Positions 35,589 to 43,488 of a stretch of DNA of 64,000 nt are shown piece by piece. The stretch is from Abditibacterium sp. (GTDB taxonomy: Bacteria > Armatimonadota > Abditibacteriia > Abditibacteriales > Abditibacteriaceae). Numbering within the stretch: the stretch's first letter is position 1; each line of letters starts with the position of its first letter. The notes below the pieces were generated by a model. That model was not told where the DNA came from, made no database searches, and saw only the letters and a program-made list of their open reading frames with translations. The position numbers and the translations under genes were made by a program. The DNA lies in assembly GCA_030448265.1 (NCBI GenBank), contig JAUJNG010000017.1:20438-84437 (forward strand). Direction: 5' to 3'.

Positions 35589-36976
35589 TGGCGGAGCAAA
35601 TCGGGAAAAATCGGGCGCGTTTTACTTTTCAACAGTTGACTTGGAGCCTTTTTGGTTGGGCGGGTTGGCCATCTGGCGGGGATTATTCAGGCGTTGTAAC
35701 CGATTCCCGACAAGTTGAAGCGGGAAACATTTTTGTTGCTCTTAAAGGAGAAAATTTCGACGGTCACGATTTTTTGCCTCAATTAGCAAACATCCCTAAT
35801 GTTTGCGCGGTTGTCTCCAACGGCTTGAGCGACCAAGGTTTTATTGCCGTGCCCGATACGCTCATCGCACTTGGAAAACTCGCCAACTTTCACCGCAAAC
35901 GCTTCCAAATCCCCCTCGTCGCCATCACCGGAAGTTACGGCAAAACCTCGACGCGCGCTTTGATTCACGCCGCGCTTTCACCCAAATTCAACACGCTCAC
36001 CAGTCAGGGCAATTTCAACAACGAAATCGGCCTACCCATGACGCTGTTTCAACTGACGGACGAGCATCAAGCCGCCGTCCTCGAAATGGGAATGCGCGGG
36101 CGCGGGCAAATCGAATATCTCGCCCAGATCGCGCTTCCGAGCGTCGCGGTGATTACCAACATCGGGCCGCAGCACATCGAACTTCTTGGATCAATCGAAG
36201 AAATCGCCGCTGCCAAAGCCGAACTGTTGGAAAATTTGCCCGCCGATGGCCTCGCGGTTTTGCCCGCCGATTCGCCGTTTCTCCCCTTTCTGCAAAGCAA
36301 AGCGCCCTGTCGCATCGTGACTTTCGGCGCGAGCGAAGGGGCCGATTATCGCGCCCAAAACATCCAAACGCGCGGCGACGGCGACATTTCGTGCCAAATC
36401 AACGGCTGCAACATCGAACTTCCGCTTCCTGGCGCGCACAACGCGCTCAACGCCGCCGCCGCTTTTGCCGTCGCGCGCGAACTGGGCGTTGAAACCGAAA
36501 AAATTAAACACGGCCTGGAGAGCGCCCAGCTTCCTGGCGCGCGAATGCGGGTTTTGAAACTGCCGAATAGCGTCACGGTGATTGACGACTGCTACAATGC
36601 CGGCCCCGATTCGATGCGCGCCGCGCTGCAAACGCTGCTCGATTTCCCTGGGAGTGGCAGAAAAGTCGCGGTTTTGGGCGCGATGAAGGAACTGGGCGAG
36701 TCTTCCGAGAGCGAACATCGCAAAATCGGCGCGCTTGCGGGACAGTTTGTCGAGGTGTTAATTGGCGTCGGCGGCGAAACGAGGCCGCTTTTAAATGCGG
36801 CTTTGCAAGCGGCGAAAGGGGTGGAGAACGAGATGAAAGTTTCTTATTGCGAGGATGCAAACGAAGCGGCGAGTCGCGTCGGGGAATGGATTCGAGGCGG
36901 CGACATCGTGTTGGTGAAAGGTTCGCGCAGTGTCGGTTTGGAAAGGGTTGTCGAGGCGGTGAAACGTGAATTTTAA
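35588..36976 (+). CDS. murF: UDP-MurNAc-tripeptide:D-Ala-D-Ala ligase MurF
   Basis: A 462-residue Mur ligase that attaches D-Ala-D-Ala to complete the UDP-MurNAc-pentapeptide. N-terminal domain SRQVEAGNIFVALKGENFDGHDF, P-loop TGSYGKTSTR (about 114-123), NNEIGLPMTLF, VLEMGMRGRGQIEYL (Mg/ATP site), and the C-terminal VIDDCYNAGPDSM and GAMKELGE motifs. ATG 35588 overlaps the murE stop by one base; a GTG one codon upstream is also possible. Its first ~250 bases are more A/T-rich than the rest. It overlaps mraY by 11 bases. Confidence 0.95.
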   Translation: MAEQIGKNRARFTFQQLTWSLFGWAGWPSGGDYSGVVTDSRQVEAGNIFVALKGENFDGHDFLPQLANIPNVCAVVSNGLSDQGFIAVPDTLIALGKLANFHRKRFQIPLVAITGSYGKTSTRALIHAALSPKFNTLTSQGNFNNEIGLPMTLFQLTDEHQAAVLEMGMRGRGQIEYLAQIALPSVAVITNIGPQHIELLGSIEEIAAAKAELLENLPADGLAVLPADSPFLPFLQSKAPCRIVTFGASEGADYRAQNIQTRGDGDISCQINGCNIELPLPGAHNALNAAAAFAVARELGVETEKIKHGLESAQLPGARMRVLKLPNSVTVIDDCYNAGPDSMRAALQTLLDFPGSGRKVAVLGAMKELGESSESEHRKIGALAGQFVEVLIGVGGETRPLLNAALQAAKGVENEMKVSYCEDANEAASRVGEWIRGGDIVLVKGSRSVGLERVVEAVKREF

Positions 36977-38063
36977 GAACTTCATTCAGGCTTTCATCTT
37001 CACTCCTTACTTTTTTCTCTTTGCGTTTTGGGCTTTAAGTTGGGTTTTGATGCTGGCCATTGGAAATCCCCTCATCGTCTGGCTCAAGGGTTTGAAAGGG
37101 ACGAAATGGTCGCCGCGCGAGGACACGCCCGATTCTCATCTGCAAAAGGCGGGGACGCCTTCGATGGGCGGCATTGGCATTATCGGCGCGGCGTTTTTGA
37201 GTTTGGTGTCGTGCATTTTATTCTTCGTCGTTTCTTTGTCGCTTTTGGCGATGACACAGAGAGCCTCGGAAATTGCGCTGATTTTCGTTTTTCCGCTTTT
37301 GGTTGTGTTGCACGCGCTTCTGGGTTTCGCCGACGATTGGTCGAAAGCGCGCGGCAAGGGCGGTTTGCTGGCGCGGCAAAAACTGGCGGGACAGGTCGCG
37401 TTGGCAATTGGCTTTTTGGCGCTCATTATCGCTTATTCTTCCCCGCGACCTCCAGGCTTTGTCATTCATCAGGGAGACGTTTGGATTTGGCCTGTGACAA
37501 TCGTCTTGTGCGTGCTGGTGATTATCGGCACTTCCAACGCCGTCAATCTCACCGATGGCATTGATGGTTTGGCGGCAGGACTCAGCGTGCAGGTCGGTCT
37601 CATCTTCGCGATTTTGATGTTCGACACAACATCTATGCGAGGCATAACTTCCGTTTCTGCGATATTTTTCTGGCTCTGTCTGGGTGGCGCGTGCCTCGGA
37701 TTTTTAAGTTTCAATAAATACCCCGCCAAAGTTTTCATGGGCGATACCGGCAGTCTCGCTCTGGGCGCCGCGCTGGGCGCGGGCGCGATTTTGACGAGCA
37801 CCGTGTTCCTGTTGCCCTTTATCGGCTTTATTTTCTTCGTCGAGATGTTTTCGGTGATTTTGCAGGTTCTCTATTTCAAATGGACGAAAAGACAAAGCGG
37901 CGAGGGCCGGCGCATCTTTCGCCGCGCGCCGTTGCATCATCACTTTGAACTCGGCGGCTGGAGCGAACGGCGCGTGGTTTGGACGTTCTGGCTGGTGAAT
38001 TTATTGACTTCGATTGTGGGTCTGGCGCTGTGGTATTTGGAGATTTTGCCGCGCTTTCCATGA
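36966..38063 (+). CDS. mraY: Phospho-N-acetylmuramoyl-pentapeptide-transferase MraY
   Basis: A 365-residue inner-membrane enzyme with about ten helices. It transfers the muramyl-pentapeptide phosphate to undecaprenyl phosphate to form lipid I. Motifs: LQKAGTPSMGGIGI, the catalytic LGFADDWSKARGKGGLLARQKL, NAVNLTDGIDGLAAGLSV, FMGDTGSLALGAALG and the C-terminal APLHHHFELGGWSERRVV. The start is GTG at 36966, inside the end of murF, giving translational coupling. A long inverted repeat begins four bases after the stop. Confidence 0.96.
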   Translation: MNFKNFIQAFIFTPYFFLFAFWALSWVLMLAIGNPLIVWLKGLKGTKWSPREDTPDSHLQKAGTPSMGGIGIIGAAFLSLVSCILFFVVSLSLLAMTQRASEIALIFVFPLLVVLHALLGFADDWSKARGKGGLLARQKLAGQVALAIGFLALIIAYSSPRPPGFVIHQGDVWIWPVTIVLCVLVIIGTSNAVNLTDGIDGLAAGLSVQVGLIFAILMFDTTSMRGITSVSAIFFWLCLGGACLGFLSFNKYPAKVFMGDTGSLALGAALGAGAILTSTVFLLPFIGFIFFVEMFSVILQVLYFKWTKRQSGEGRRIFRRAPLHHHFELGGWSERRVVWTFWLVNLLTSIVGLALWYLEILPRFP

Positions 38064-38066
38064 ATA

Positions 38067-38166
38067 TAGCCACAGATGAACACAGATGGATTCACAGATG
38101 GGCACAGATAATTCTTCAAAAACATCTGTGTTCATCTGTGAATCCATCTGTGTTCATCTGTGGCTA
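38067..38166. repeat. Long inverted repeat, CACAGATG-rich family (43-bp arms, 2 mismatches)
   Basis: 38067-38109 pairs with 38124-38166. The arms consist of three or four direct repeats of CACAGATG words. It lies inside the dcw cluster between mraY and the acyltransferase gene, only seven bases before the latter's ATG. It can therefore overlap that gene's ribosome-binding region. Confidence 0.96.
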
Positions 38167-38173
38167 AACCCTT

Positions 38174-39238
38174 ATGAAATCCCAGCCGCGTTATGTTTTT
38201 GTTGATGCTTTGCGCGGCATCGCCAGTGTCGCGGTTTTGCTGGCGCACATCGTCAACAACGAGATTTCTAAAGACACGCTCAATCGCCAGTTGCCGCTCG
38301 CCATCAAAGAATTCTGTTTCAACGGCAATTTCGGGGTGCAGGTGTTTTTCGTGTTGTCGGGGTTTGTTATCGCGCTTTCGCTCAGCCACAGGCCGCTCAC
38401 CTGGCCGCGCGCCGTCAATTTCGCCTTGCGCCGCCAGATTCGCCTCGATCCGCCTTACTTCGTCGCCCTGGTTGCGCTCATGCTGCTCCACGCCGCTTTT
38501 GGGCGCGGTTTTCCCGATCTCAGAACCCTTGCGCTTAATCTGATTTACGCCCACAACCTCGCCGGTGCGCCGCAGATTTTGGGAGTGGCGTGGACGCTGT
38601 GCCTCGAAATCCAGTTTTACGCCGCATTTTTAGCGATTCTGGCGCTCGACCGATGGCTTGGCAAAGCGAAAGCAGCGCCAATTTCGCCGCTCGCGGTTCA
38701 TTTGATGTGGATTTCGGGCCTCGTTTCCGCGTGGTTGGTGCAAATCGGCACGCCGCCGCAGCTTTATGCGCTGGGGCACTACAGTTGGTTTTATTTCGCG
38801 GCGGGCGCGCTGTGTTTCTGGTGCTGGCGCGGCTGGGCGCCGTTGTGGACGCTTTCCATCTTGATTTGCGGCCTCACGGCGAGCGCGCTGTGGTCGTTCA
38901 CGCGCGAGGCGAGTTTCGTTTCGGCCTCGTTTGAAGGCATCGAAACCGGTGTGGTGACGACGCTGATTTTGTTCGTCGCGGCGAGTCGCGGGAAACTGGA
39001 AACCCTGTCGCTGGGGCGAATCGGCCAGTTTTTGGGGCGCATTTCTTATAGCCTTTATCTAACGCATGCTTTCGCCGTTGAATCGCTGATGTGGACGACG
39101 CGCGCCTTATGGGGCGAAACGCGCGGCGCCTGGAGCGGTTTCTTTCTGGCGATTCCGTTGGCGATTGGCGTGGCCTACGGCTTTTATCGTGCGGTCGAAC
39201 GGCCCAGCGTGCGCCTGGCGATGCGCTTTAAAAATTAG
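38174..39238 (+). CDS. Acyltransferase family 3 (OafA/YrhL-like) membrane protein
   Basis: A 354-residue inner-membrane protein with about ten helices. The acyltransferase 3 signatures are present: FVDALRGIASVAVLLAHI with the active-site His, GVQVFFVLSGFVIAL, RRQIRLDPPYFVAL (usually RR-x-x-R-x-x-P) and GRISYSLYLTHAF. Members O-acetylate surface polysaccharides or peptidoglycan; the target here is unknown. The position between mraY and murD, with repeats on both sides, suggests insertion into the dcw cluster or a wall-modifying role. Confidence 0.88.
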   Translation: MKSQPRYVFVDALRGIASVAVLLAHIVNNEISKDTLNRQLPLAIKEFCFNGNFGVQVFFVLSGFVIALSLSHRPLTWPRAVNFALRRQIRLDPPYFVALVALMLLHAAFGRGFPDLRTLALNLIYAHNLAGAPQILGVAWTLCLEIQFYAAFLAILALDRWLGKAKAAPISPLAVHLMWISGLVSAWLVQIGTPPQLYALGHYSWFYFAAGALCFWCWRGWAPLWTLSILICGLTASALWSFTREASFVSASFEGIETGVVTTLILFVAASRGKLETLSLGRIGQFLGRISYSLYLTHAFAVESLMWTTRALWGETRGAWSGFFLAIPLAIGVAYGFYRAVERPSVRLAMRFKN

Positions 39239-39330
39239 CCACAGAGGACACAGAGAAATCACAGAGGAACACAGAGAAATCTTTAAAAAACTCTGTGCCT
39301 CTCTGTGATTCCTCTGTGTCCTCTGTGGCT
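39237..39330. repeat. Long inverted repeat, CACAGAGG-rich family (40-bp arms, 4 mismatches)
   Basis: 39237-39276 pairs with 39291-39330. It is built of ACAGAG/CTCTGT words and overlaps the last two bases of the acyltransferase stop codon. It lies nine bases before the murD start. Confidence 0.94.
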
Positions 39331-39339
39331 CCTAAAAAT

Positions 39340-40779
39340 ATGAATCAATTTCAAGGAACAACTGCCGCCGTGATTGGCCTGGCGCGTGCCGGAGCGCCTG
39401 CCGCGAAGTTTTTGGCGCAGCGCGGCGCCCGCGTCATCGGTTTCGACTCCGAACCCCGCGAAAAATTACTGCCGGAGGCGCGCGAACTTCCCAACTTCGG
39501 CGTCGAACTCGTTTTGGGGCAGCACGGTTTCGCGGGCATCGAAGCGTGCGATCTCATCGTGCTGTCGCCAGGTTTGAAGGTGCATTTCGAGCCGCTCCAA
39601 TCGGTGATCGCCGCCGCCGAAGCGCGCGGCGCGGAAGTGATTGGCGAACTGGAACTGGCGAGCCGTTTTTGTCCGTGCCCGATTATCGGCGTGACAGGCA
39701 CCAAAGGCAAATCGACCACGACCAAACTCATCACCGAAATGCTGCGCGCCTGCGGCGTCGATGCGATTGCGGCGGGAAACACCGGCACGCCGCTCATCGA
39801 GATTTTGCCGGATTTAGGGCCGGAAAGTTGGGCGGTGGTCGAAGTTTCGAGTTTTCAACTGGAAAAAGCGCCCACATTTCGGCCTAAAATCGCGGTGTTG
39901 TTGAGTTTGCTGGAAGATCATCAGGATTATCACCCGACGCTGGAGCAGTATTGGGAAACGAAATTGAAGATTTTTGCGAATCAGAATGAAGGCGATACCG
40001 GCATTCTTAATATGGATGATAAGCGAGTTTGTAAATGGGCGCTTGAAGAAATAGAAGATAGAGTTAGCGGAAGAAATCAACACAAATGGAATGGTGTTAC
40101 GACATCGGGAAAAGACTATTCGGAAGGTGGCAACGGTGAAGATTGGGTTTACTTTTACAATGGTCAATTAGTCGCTGAAATTCCATTGGGACGTTCCGCA
40201 CCAATCATTTCTGAAAAAGAAGTTCCGCTTCAGGGCCAACACAACCGCGCCAATATCGCTGCTGCCGTTGCCGCCACTTATTATGCGGCAGGAAATAAAT
40301 TTGACGGGCCAAAAATCGCCGACGCCATTCGCAATTTCCAATCTCTGCCCCATCGCCTCGAAATCGTGGCGCAAAAGGACGGCATCACCTGGGTCAACGA
40401 TTCACAAAGCACTATCCCCGATGCCGCCATCGCCGCGCTCCACAGTTTTCCGGCTCCCGTCACGCTTTTGGTGGGCGGACGCGCCAAAATCGAGGCGGCG
40501 GGTTACCTCGGTTTGATGCGCGCGGTTCGAGACCAAAAAGCGCGCTTAATTCTCTTTGGAGAGGCGGCGGAAATGCTTTATGAGGTCGCTTTATCCCTCG
40601 ATATGGAAAAATTATACATTTTTAGGGAAAAAACGTTGGCAGATGCTGTGCGAACTGCCAAAATACAATCATCGAAGGGTGAAAGTGTGATTTTAAGTCC
40701 CGCCTGCGCTTCATTCGATCAATTTAAGTCCTACGAACATCGCGGCGAAACCTTTCGCCAACTCGTTCGGGATATTTAG
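39340..40779 (+). CDS. murD: UDP-MurNAc-L-Ala:D-Glu ligase MurD
   Basis: A 479-residue cytoplasmic ligase that adds D-glutamate to UDP-MurNAc-L-alanine. N-terminal Rossmann domain TTAAVIGLARAGAPAAKFL, P-loop GVTGTKGKSTTTKL (about 116-129), NTGTPLIE and EVSSFQLEKAP. The C-terminal domain has WVNDSQSTIPDA (usually NDSKATN) and LSPACASFDQFKSYEHRGETF. The region encoding residues ~205-320 is more A/T-rich than both ends. ATG 39340 follows the repeat closely and has no strong ribosome site. It is separated from murE/murF by the acyltransferase gene. Confidence 0.94.
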   Translation: MNQFQGTTAAVIGLARAGAPAAKFLAQRGARVIGFDSEPREKLLPEARELPNFGVELVLGQHGFAGIEACDLIVLSPGLKVHFEPLQSVIAAAEARGAEVIGELELASRFCPCPIIGVTGTKGKSTTTKLITEMLRACGVDAIAAGNTGTPLIEILPDLGPESWAVVEVSSFQLEKAPTFRPKIAVLLSLLEDHQDYHPTLEQYWETKLKIFANQNEGDTGILNMDDKRVCKWALEEIEDRVSGRNQHKWNGVTTSGKDYSEGGNGEDWVYFYNGQLVAEIPLGRSAPIISEKEVPLQGQHNRANIAAAVAATYYAAGNKFDGPKIADAIRNFQSLPHRLEIVAQKDGITWVNDSQSTIPDAAIAALHSFPAPVTLLVGGRAKIEAAGYLGLMRAVRDQKARLILFGEAAEMLYEVALSLDMEKLYIFREKTLADAVRTAKIQSSKGESVILSPACASFDQFKSYEHRGETFRQLVRDI

Positions 40780-40781
40780 TT

Positions 40782-40869
40782 GTTCAATGTCCGATGTTCA
40801 GCGTTCAATGTCCAATGTTGTTTTAAAATTCAACATTGAACATTGGACATTGAACGTCGGACATTGAAC
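40782..40869. repeat. Inverted repeat, TTCAATGTCC-rich family
   Basis: 40782-40820 and 40831-40869 are made of repeated GTTCAATGTCC/GGACATTGAAC words. They pair imperfectly because the internal words are shifted (18-bp perfect core AACATTGGACATTGAACG). It starts two bases after the murD stop and lies before ftsW. Confidence 0.9.
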
Positions 40870-40904
40870 GATTGCACCACAATCTGGAACACCAAAGGAA
40901 GCAC

Positions 40905-42311
40905 ATGAAGCCTCAAACACAGCCCGCTTCTTCCCCGCAGTCGAAAACTGCACGCCAGCATTCGCGCGCGCGTCGCACTGTGCCGCCGCGCAACCGTCTG
41001 GCCGCGCCCGTCGAAATTCCGGTTCGCTCCCAGGCCCCAGCCGTTCCCCAGCCCGATTCTCGCGCCTCGCGCGCCGAACTTCGGCTCGTGCCGCCGCAGC
41101 CCGAAATCGCCGACCTCTCGCCGCGCGACAACGAAAAATTCGAGCGCCTCGTCACCGCCAAACCCGTCAAAGCGCCCTGCGCGCCGTGTCACTGGGGACT
41201 TTTGGTCACCGCGATGCTGCTCGCGGTGTTGTCGATTCCGCTCGTCTATTCGGCTTCGACGGCGATTGCGCTCGACCAGCACGGCGGCAACGCCGACTTT
41301 TTCCTGTCGCGCCAGATCGGTTTCGCGCTGTTCGGCTTTATCGGGATGATTTTCGCGTCGCGGCTTTCGCCCGCCAAAGTGCGAAATCTGACGTGGATTT
41401 TGTATGGCATCGCGCTGGGCGGTTTGGTGATGACCAAGTTTTCGCCGCTCGGCTTCTCGATGGGCAACACCGAGCGCTGGGTGAAACTTGGCCCGCTCAC
41501 GCTGCAATTCTCCGAACTCGCCAAAATCGCGCTGATTGGCGTCATGGCCGATTTCTGGAGCCGCGCCGCGCGCGATTCGCAGCGTTCCATCTGGCCCTGG
41601 ATCGCGGCGGGCGTTCTGGTGGGAATGCCGCTCGTTCTCACCTTTATTCAGCCGCATTTGTCGGCCACCATCGTGCTCTTCGTGGTGCCGCTTGCGATTG
41701 CGTTTTACTCCGGTGCGCCGCGCCGTCATTTCGGCTGGATTCTTGGAACGCTCGCGGTTCTGGGCATCGTGACGCTCGCGCTGTGCAAAACCAATTCGAT
41801 GCCCTTCCTCGCTAAATACCAGCAGCAGCGCATCGCGGCGCATTTGAGCGGCACCAGCAAGGACGCCGCGAAAACCTCGCATTACCAGCAAGATCAGGGC
41901 GAGCGCGCCCTGGTGCGCGGCGGCATGACGGGCGTCGGGCTGGGCGCTTCGCTTTACAAACAGGGCCATTTGCCCGCGCCGCACACCGATTTTATCTACG
42001 CCGTCATCGGCGAAGAGTGGGGTTTGGTGGGCACGCTGGGACTGCTGGGTTTGTATGGCGCGGTGGTGTTTTTCTGCTTCCAGATTGGACACAGCGCGCA
42101 TAATTCGTTCGATGCGCTGCTGTGTAGCGGCGTCGGGACGCTTCTGGGCGTGCAGGCGGCGGGCAATATCGGCGTGGTTTCGGGGATGCTGCCGGTCACG
42201 GGAATGCCGCTTCCGATTCTGACTTACGGCGGTTCGGGAATGATTTGCGCGCTGCTGGGCATCGGTCTGGTGCTGGCGATTTCGCGTTCGGGGTGCGAAG
42301 AGGGCGAATGA
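40905..42311 (+). CDS. ftsW: SEDS peptidoglycan polymerase FtsW
   Basis: A 468-residue inner-membrane glycosyltransferase that polymerises lipid II at the septum with FtsI. A ~95-residue Arg/Pro-rich cytoplasmic N-terminus precedes about ten helices. SEDS motifs: GNTERWVKLGPLTLQFSELAKIALI, TFIQPHLSATIVLF (where QPD is commoner), GLGASLYKQGHLPAPHTDFIYAVIGEEWG and the C-terminal PVTGMPLPILTYGGSGMICALLGIGLVL. ATG 40905 with AAAGGAAG before it is the start. It is the last gene of the dcw cluster here; murG, murC, ddl, ftsQ, ftsA and ftsZ are absent. Confidence 0.93.
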   Translation: MKPQTQPASSPQSKTARQHSRARRTVPPRNRLAAPVEIPVRSQAPAVPQPDSRASRAELRLVPPQPEIADLSPRDNEKFERLVTAKPVKAPCAPCHWGLLVTAMLLAVLSIPLVYSASTAIALDQHGGNADFFLSRQIGFALFGFIGMIFASRLSPAKVRNLTWILYGIALGGLVMTKFSPLGFSMGNTERWVKLGPLTLQFSELAKIALIGVMADFWSRAARDSQRSIWPWIAAGVLVGMPLVLTFIQPHLSATIVLFVVPLAIAFYSGAPRRHFGWILGTLAVLGIVTLALCKTNSMPFLAKYQQQRIAAHLSGTSKDAAKTSHYQQDQGERALVRGGMTGVGLGASLYKQGHLPAPHTDFIYAVIGEEWGLVGTLGLLGLYGAVVFFCFQIGHSAHNSFDALLCSGVGTLLGVQAAGNIGVVSGMLPVTGMPLPILTYGGSGMICALLGIGLVLAISRSGCEEGE

Positions 42312-42321
42312 GGAATGTAAC

Positions 42322-42356
42322 AAATGGCGACGCGGGGTTTTCCCGCGTCGCCATTT
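42322..42356 (+). terminator. Hairpin after ftsW
   Basis: A perfect 15-bp GC-rich stem (42322-42336 with 42342-42356) has a five-base loop. The downstream T-run is short (GTTTT at 42361-42364), so termination is likely but not certain. Confidence 0.65.
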
Positions 42357-42385
42357 CGCGTTTTGGTGGAAACTAAGGGCTTGAA

Positions 42386-43387
42386 ATGAGTTATTTTCTC
42401 GGCATTGACGGCGGCGGAACGGCAACGCGCGCCGTGATTCTCGACGGAAAACGCGAAGTCTGGGGACGCGGCACGGCAGGCGCTTCGGCGCATTATGGCG
42501 TCGGGCCGGACATCGCCGCGCAAAACTGCGCGTCGGCGGCAGTCGCGGCGATGGAAGACGCCAGGCGCATGAGTCCCGATTTCGACCGCAATCAAATCGC
42601 GGCCTGGGGTTTCGGCCTCGCCGGTGTGCGGCGCGAAAACGATCACGCCCTGATGAGCGGGTTTTTGTCGGAAATCTGCAACCGGCCTTTTTCGCTTGAA
42701 ACCGATGTGGTGGCAGCGCACGCCGGCGCGTTCGGCGGACAGCCAGGCATTGTGCTCAGCGCCGGAACCGGCGCGATTTGCTTTGGCGCCGACGAACACG
42801 GCGAACGCTTCTACACCGACGGCTGGGGCCCGCTGATTGGCGACGAGGGTAGCGGCTACTGGATCGGCATCGAGGCGCTGCGCACCGTGGGGCGGAGTCT
42901 GGATGGTCGCGGCCCGACGACGCGCCTGGTTTCGCCGGTTCTGGCCGCGCTGGGCGTGAAAAACGGCGAAGAACTGGTGCCCTACGTCCATTCCGAAGCC
43001 TGTTCGCGCGATAAAATCGCGGCACTGGCGCGCGTGGTGTTCGATATGGCCGACGAAGGTTCGAGCGAAGCCGCCGATATTCGCGCCCGCGCCGCGACGT
43101 TCTTGACGCTCAGCGTCCGCAGCGTCGCTCGCATGATGCTGGGCCGGCGTTTAGAGCGCGCCATGATCTCGGAAAACGGCGATTCCGCCGCGCCCATCGA
43201 ACTTTCCATCGCGTTGCGCGGCGGATTGTTCGAAGACGATTATATGCGCGCCAGTCTGGGATTCGCCGTGACCGAAGCGATGGTCGAACTCAAACGCGAT
43301 TTTCTGCCGATTTCGTCGTGGCGCGTGGTCAAACCGCGCCACGATGCTGCGGTGGGCGCCGCGATTCTGGCTCAGCTTCTGGTTTAG
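42386..43387 (+). CDS. BadF/BcrA-type ATPase, N-acetylglucosamine kinase-like
   Basis: A 333-residue cytoplasmic protein of the ASKHA superfamily. The phosphate-1 loop FLGIDGGGTATRAVI (about 4-18), WGFGLAGVRR, the phosphate-2 LSAGTGAICFGAD (about 124-136) and GDEGSGYWIG match the GlcNAc kinase/BadF family. GlcNAc phosphorylation in amino-sugar salvage is the likeliest role and would suit wall recycling. The 2-hydroxyglutaryl-CoA dehydratase activator branch is less likely because the Fe-S cysteines are missing. It is transcribed alone and ends in a long perfect inverted repeat. Confidence 0.82.
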   Translation: MSYFLGIDGGGTATRAVILDGKREVWGRGTAGASAHYGVGPDIAAQNCASAAVAAMEDARRMSPDFDRNQIAAWGFGLAGVRRENDHALMSGFLSEICNRPFSLETDVVAAHAGAFGGQPGIVLSAGTGAICFGADEHGERFYTDGWGPLIGDEGSGYWIGIEALRTVGRSLDGRGPTTRLVSPVLAALGVKNGEELVPYVHSEACSRDKIAALARVVFDMADEGSSEAADIRARAATFLTLSVRSVARMMLGRRLERAMISENGDSAAPIELSIALRGGLFEDDYMRASLGFAVTEAMVELKRDFLPISSWRVVKPRHDAAVGAAILAQLLV

Positions 43388-43485
43388 GTTCACACAAAGA
43401 ACACCAAGATCGCACAAAGAAAACAAAGAAATTTAAGAAAATCCTTTGTTTTCTTTGTGCGATCTTGGTGTTCTTTGTGTGAACC
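43387..43485. repeat. Long perfect inverted repeat, CACAAAGA-rich family (42-bp arms)
   Basis: 43387-43428 is the exact complement of 43444-43485 around a 15-base A/T loop. It lies between convergent genes, overlapping the kinase stop by one base and ending three bases before the GT39 stop. The related element is at 19574-19668. Confidence 0.97.
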
Positions 43486-43488
43486 CCT

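Noticed and set aside
37979..38167. Small frame running through the repeat after mraY
   Set aside because: It is composed of repeat words and out of frame with mraY, which ends with a complete MraY C-terminus.
40830..42425. 531-codon minus-strand frame opposite ftsW
   Set aside because: Very Arg/His/Gln-rich, begins in an inverted repeat and covers the SEDS gene with intact motifs. No coding evidence.
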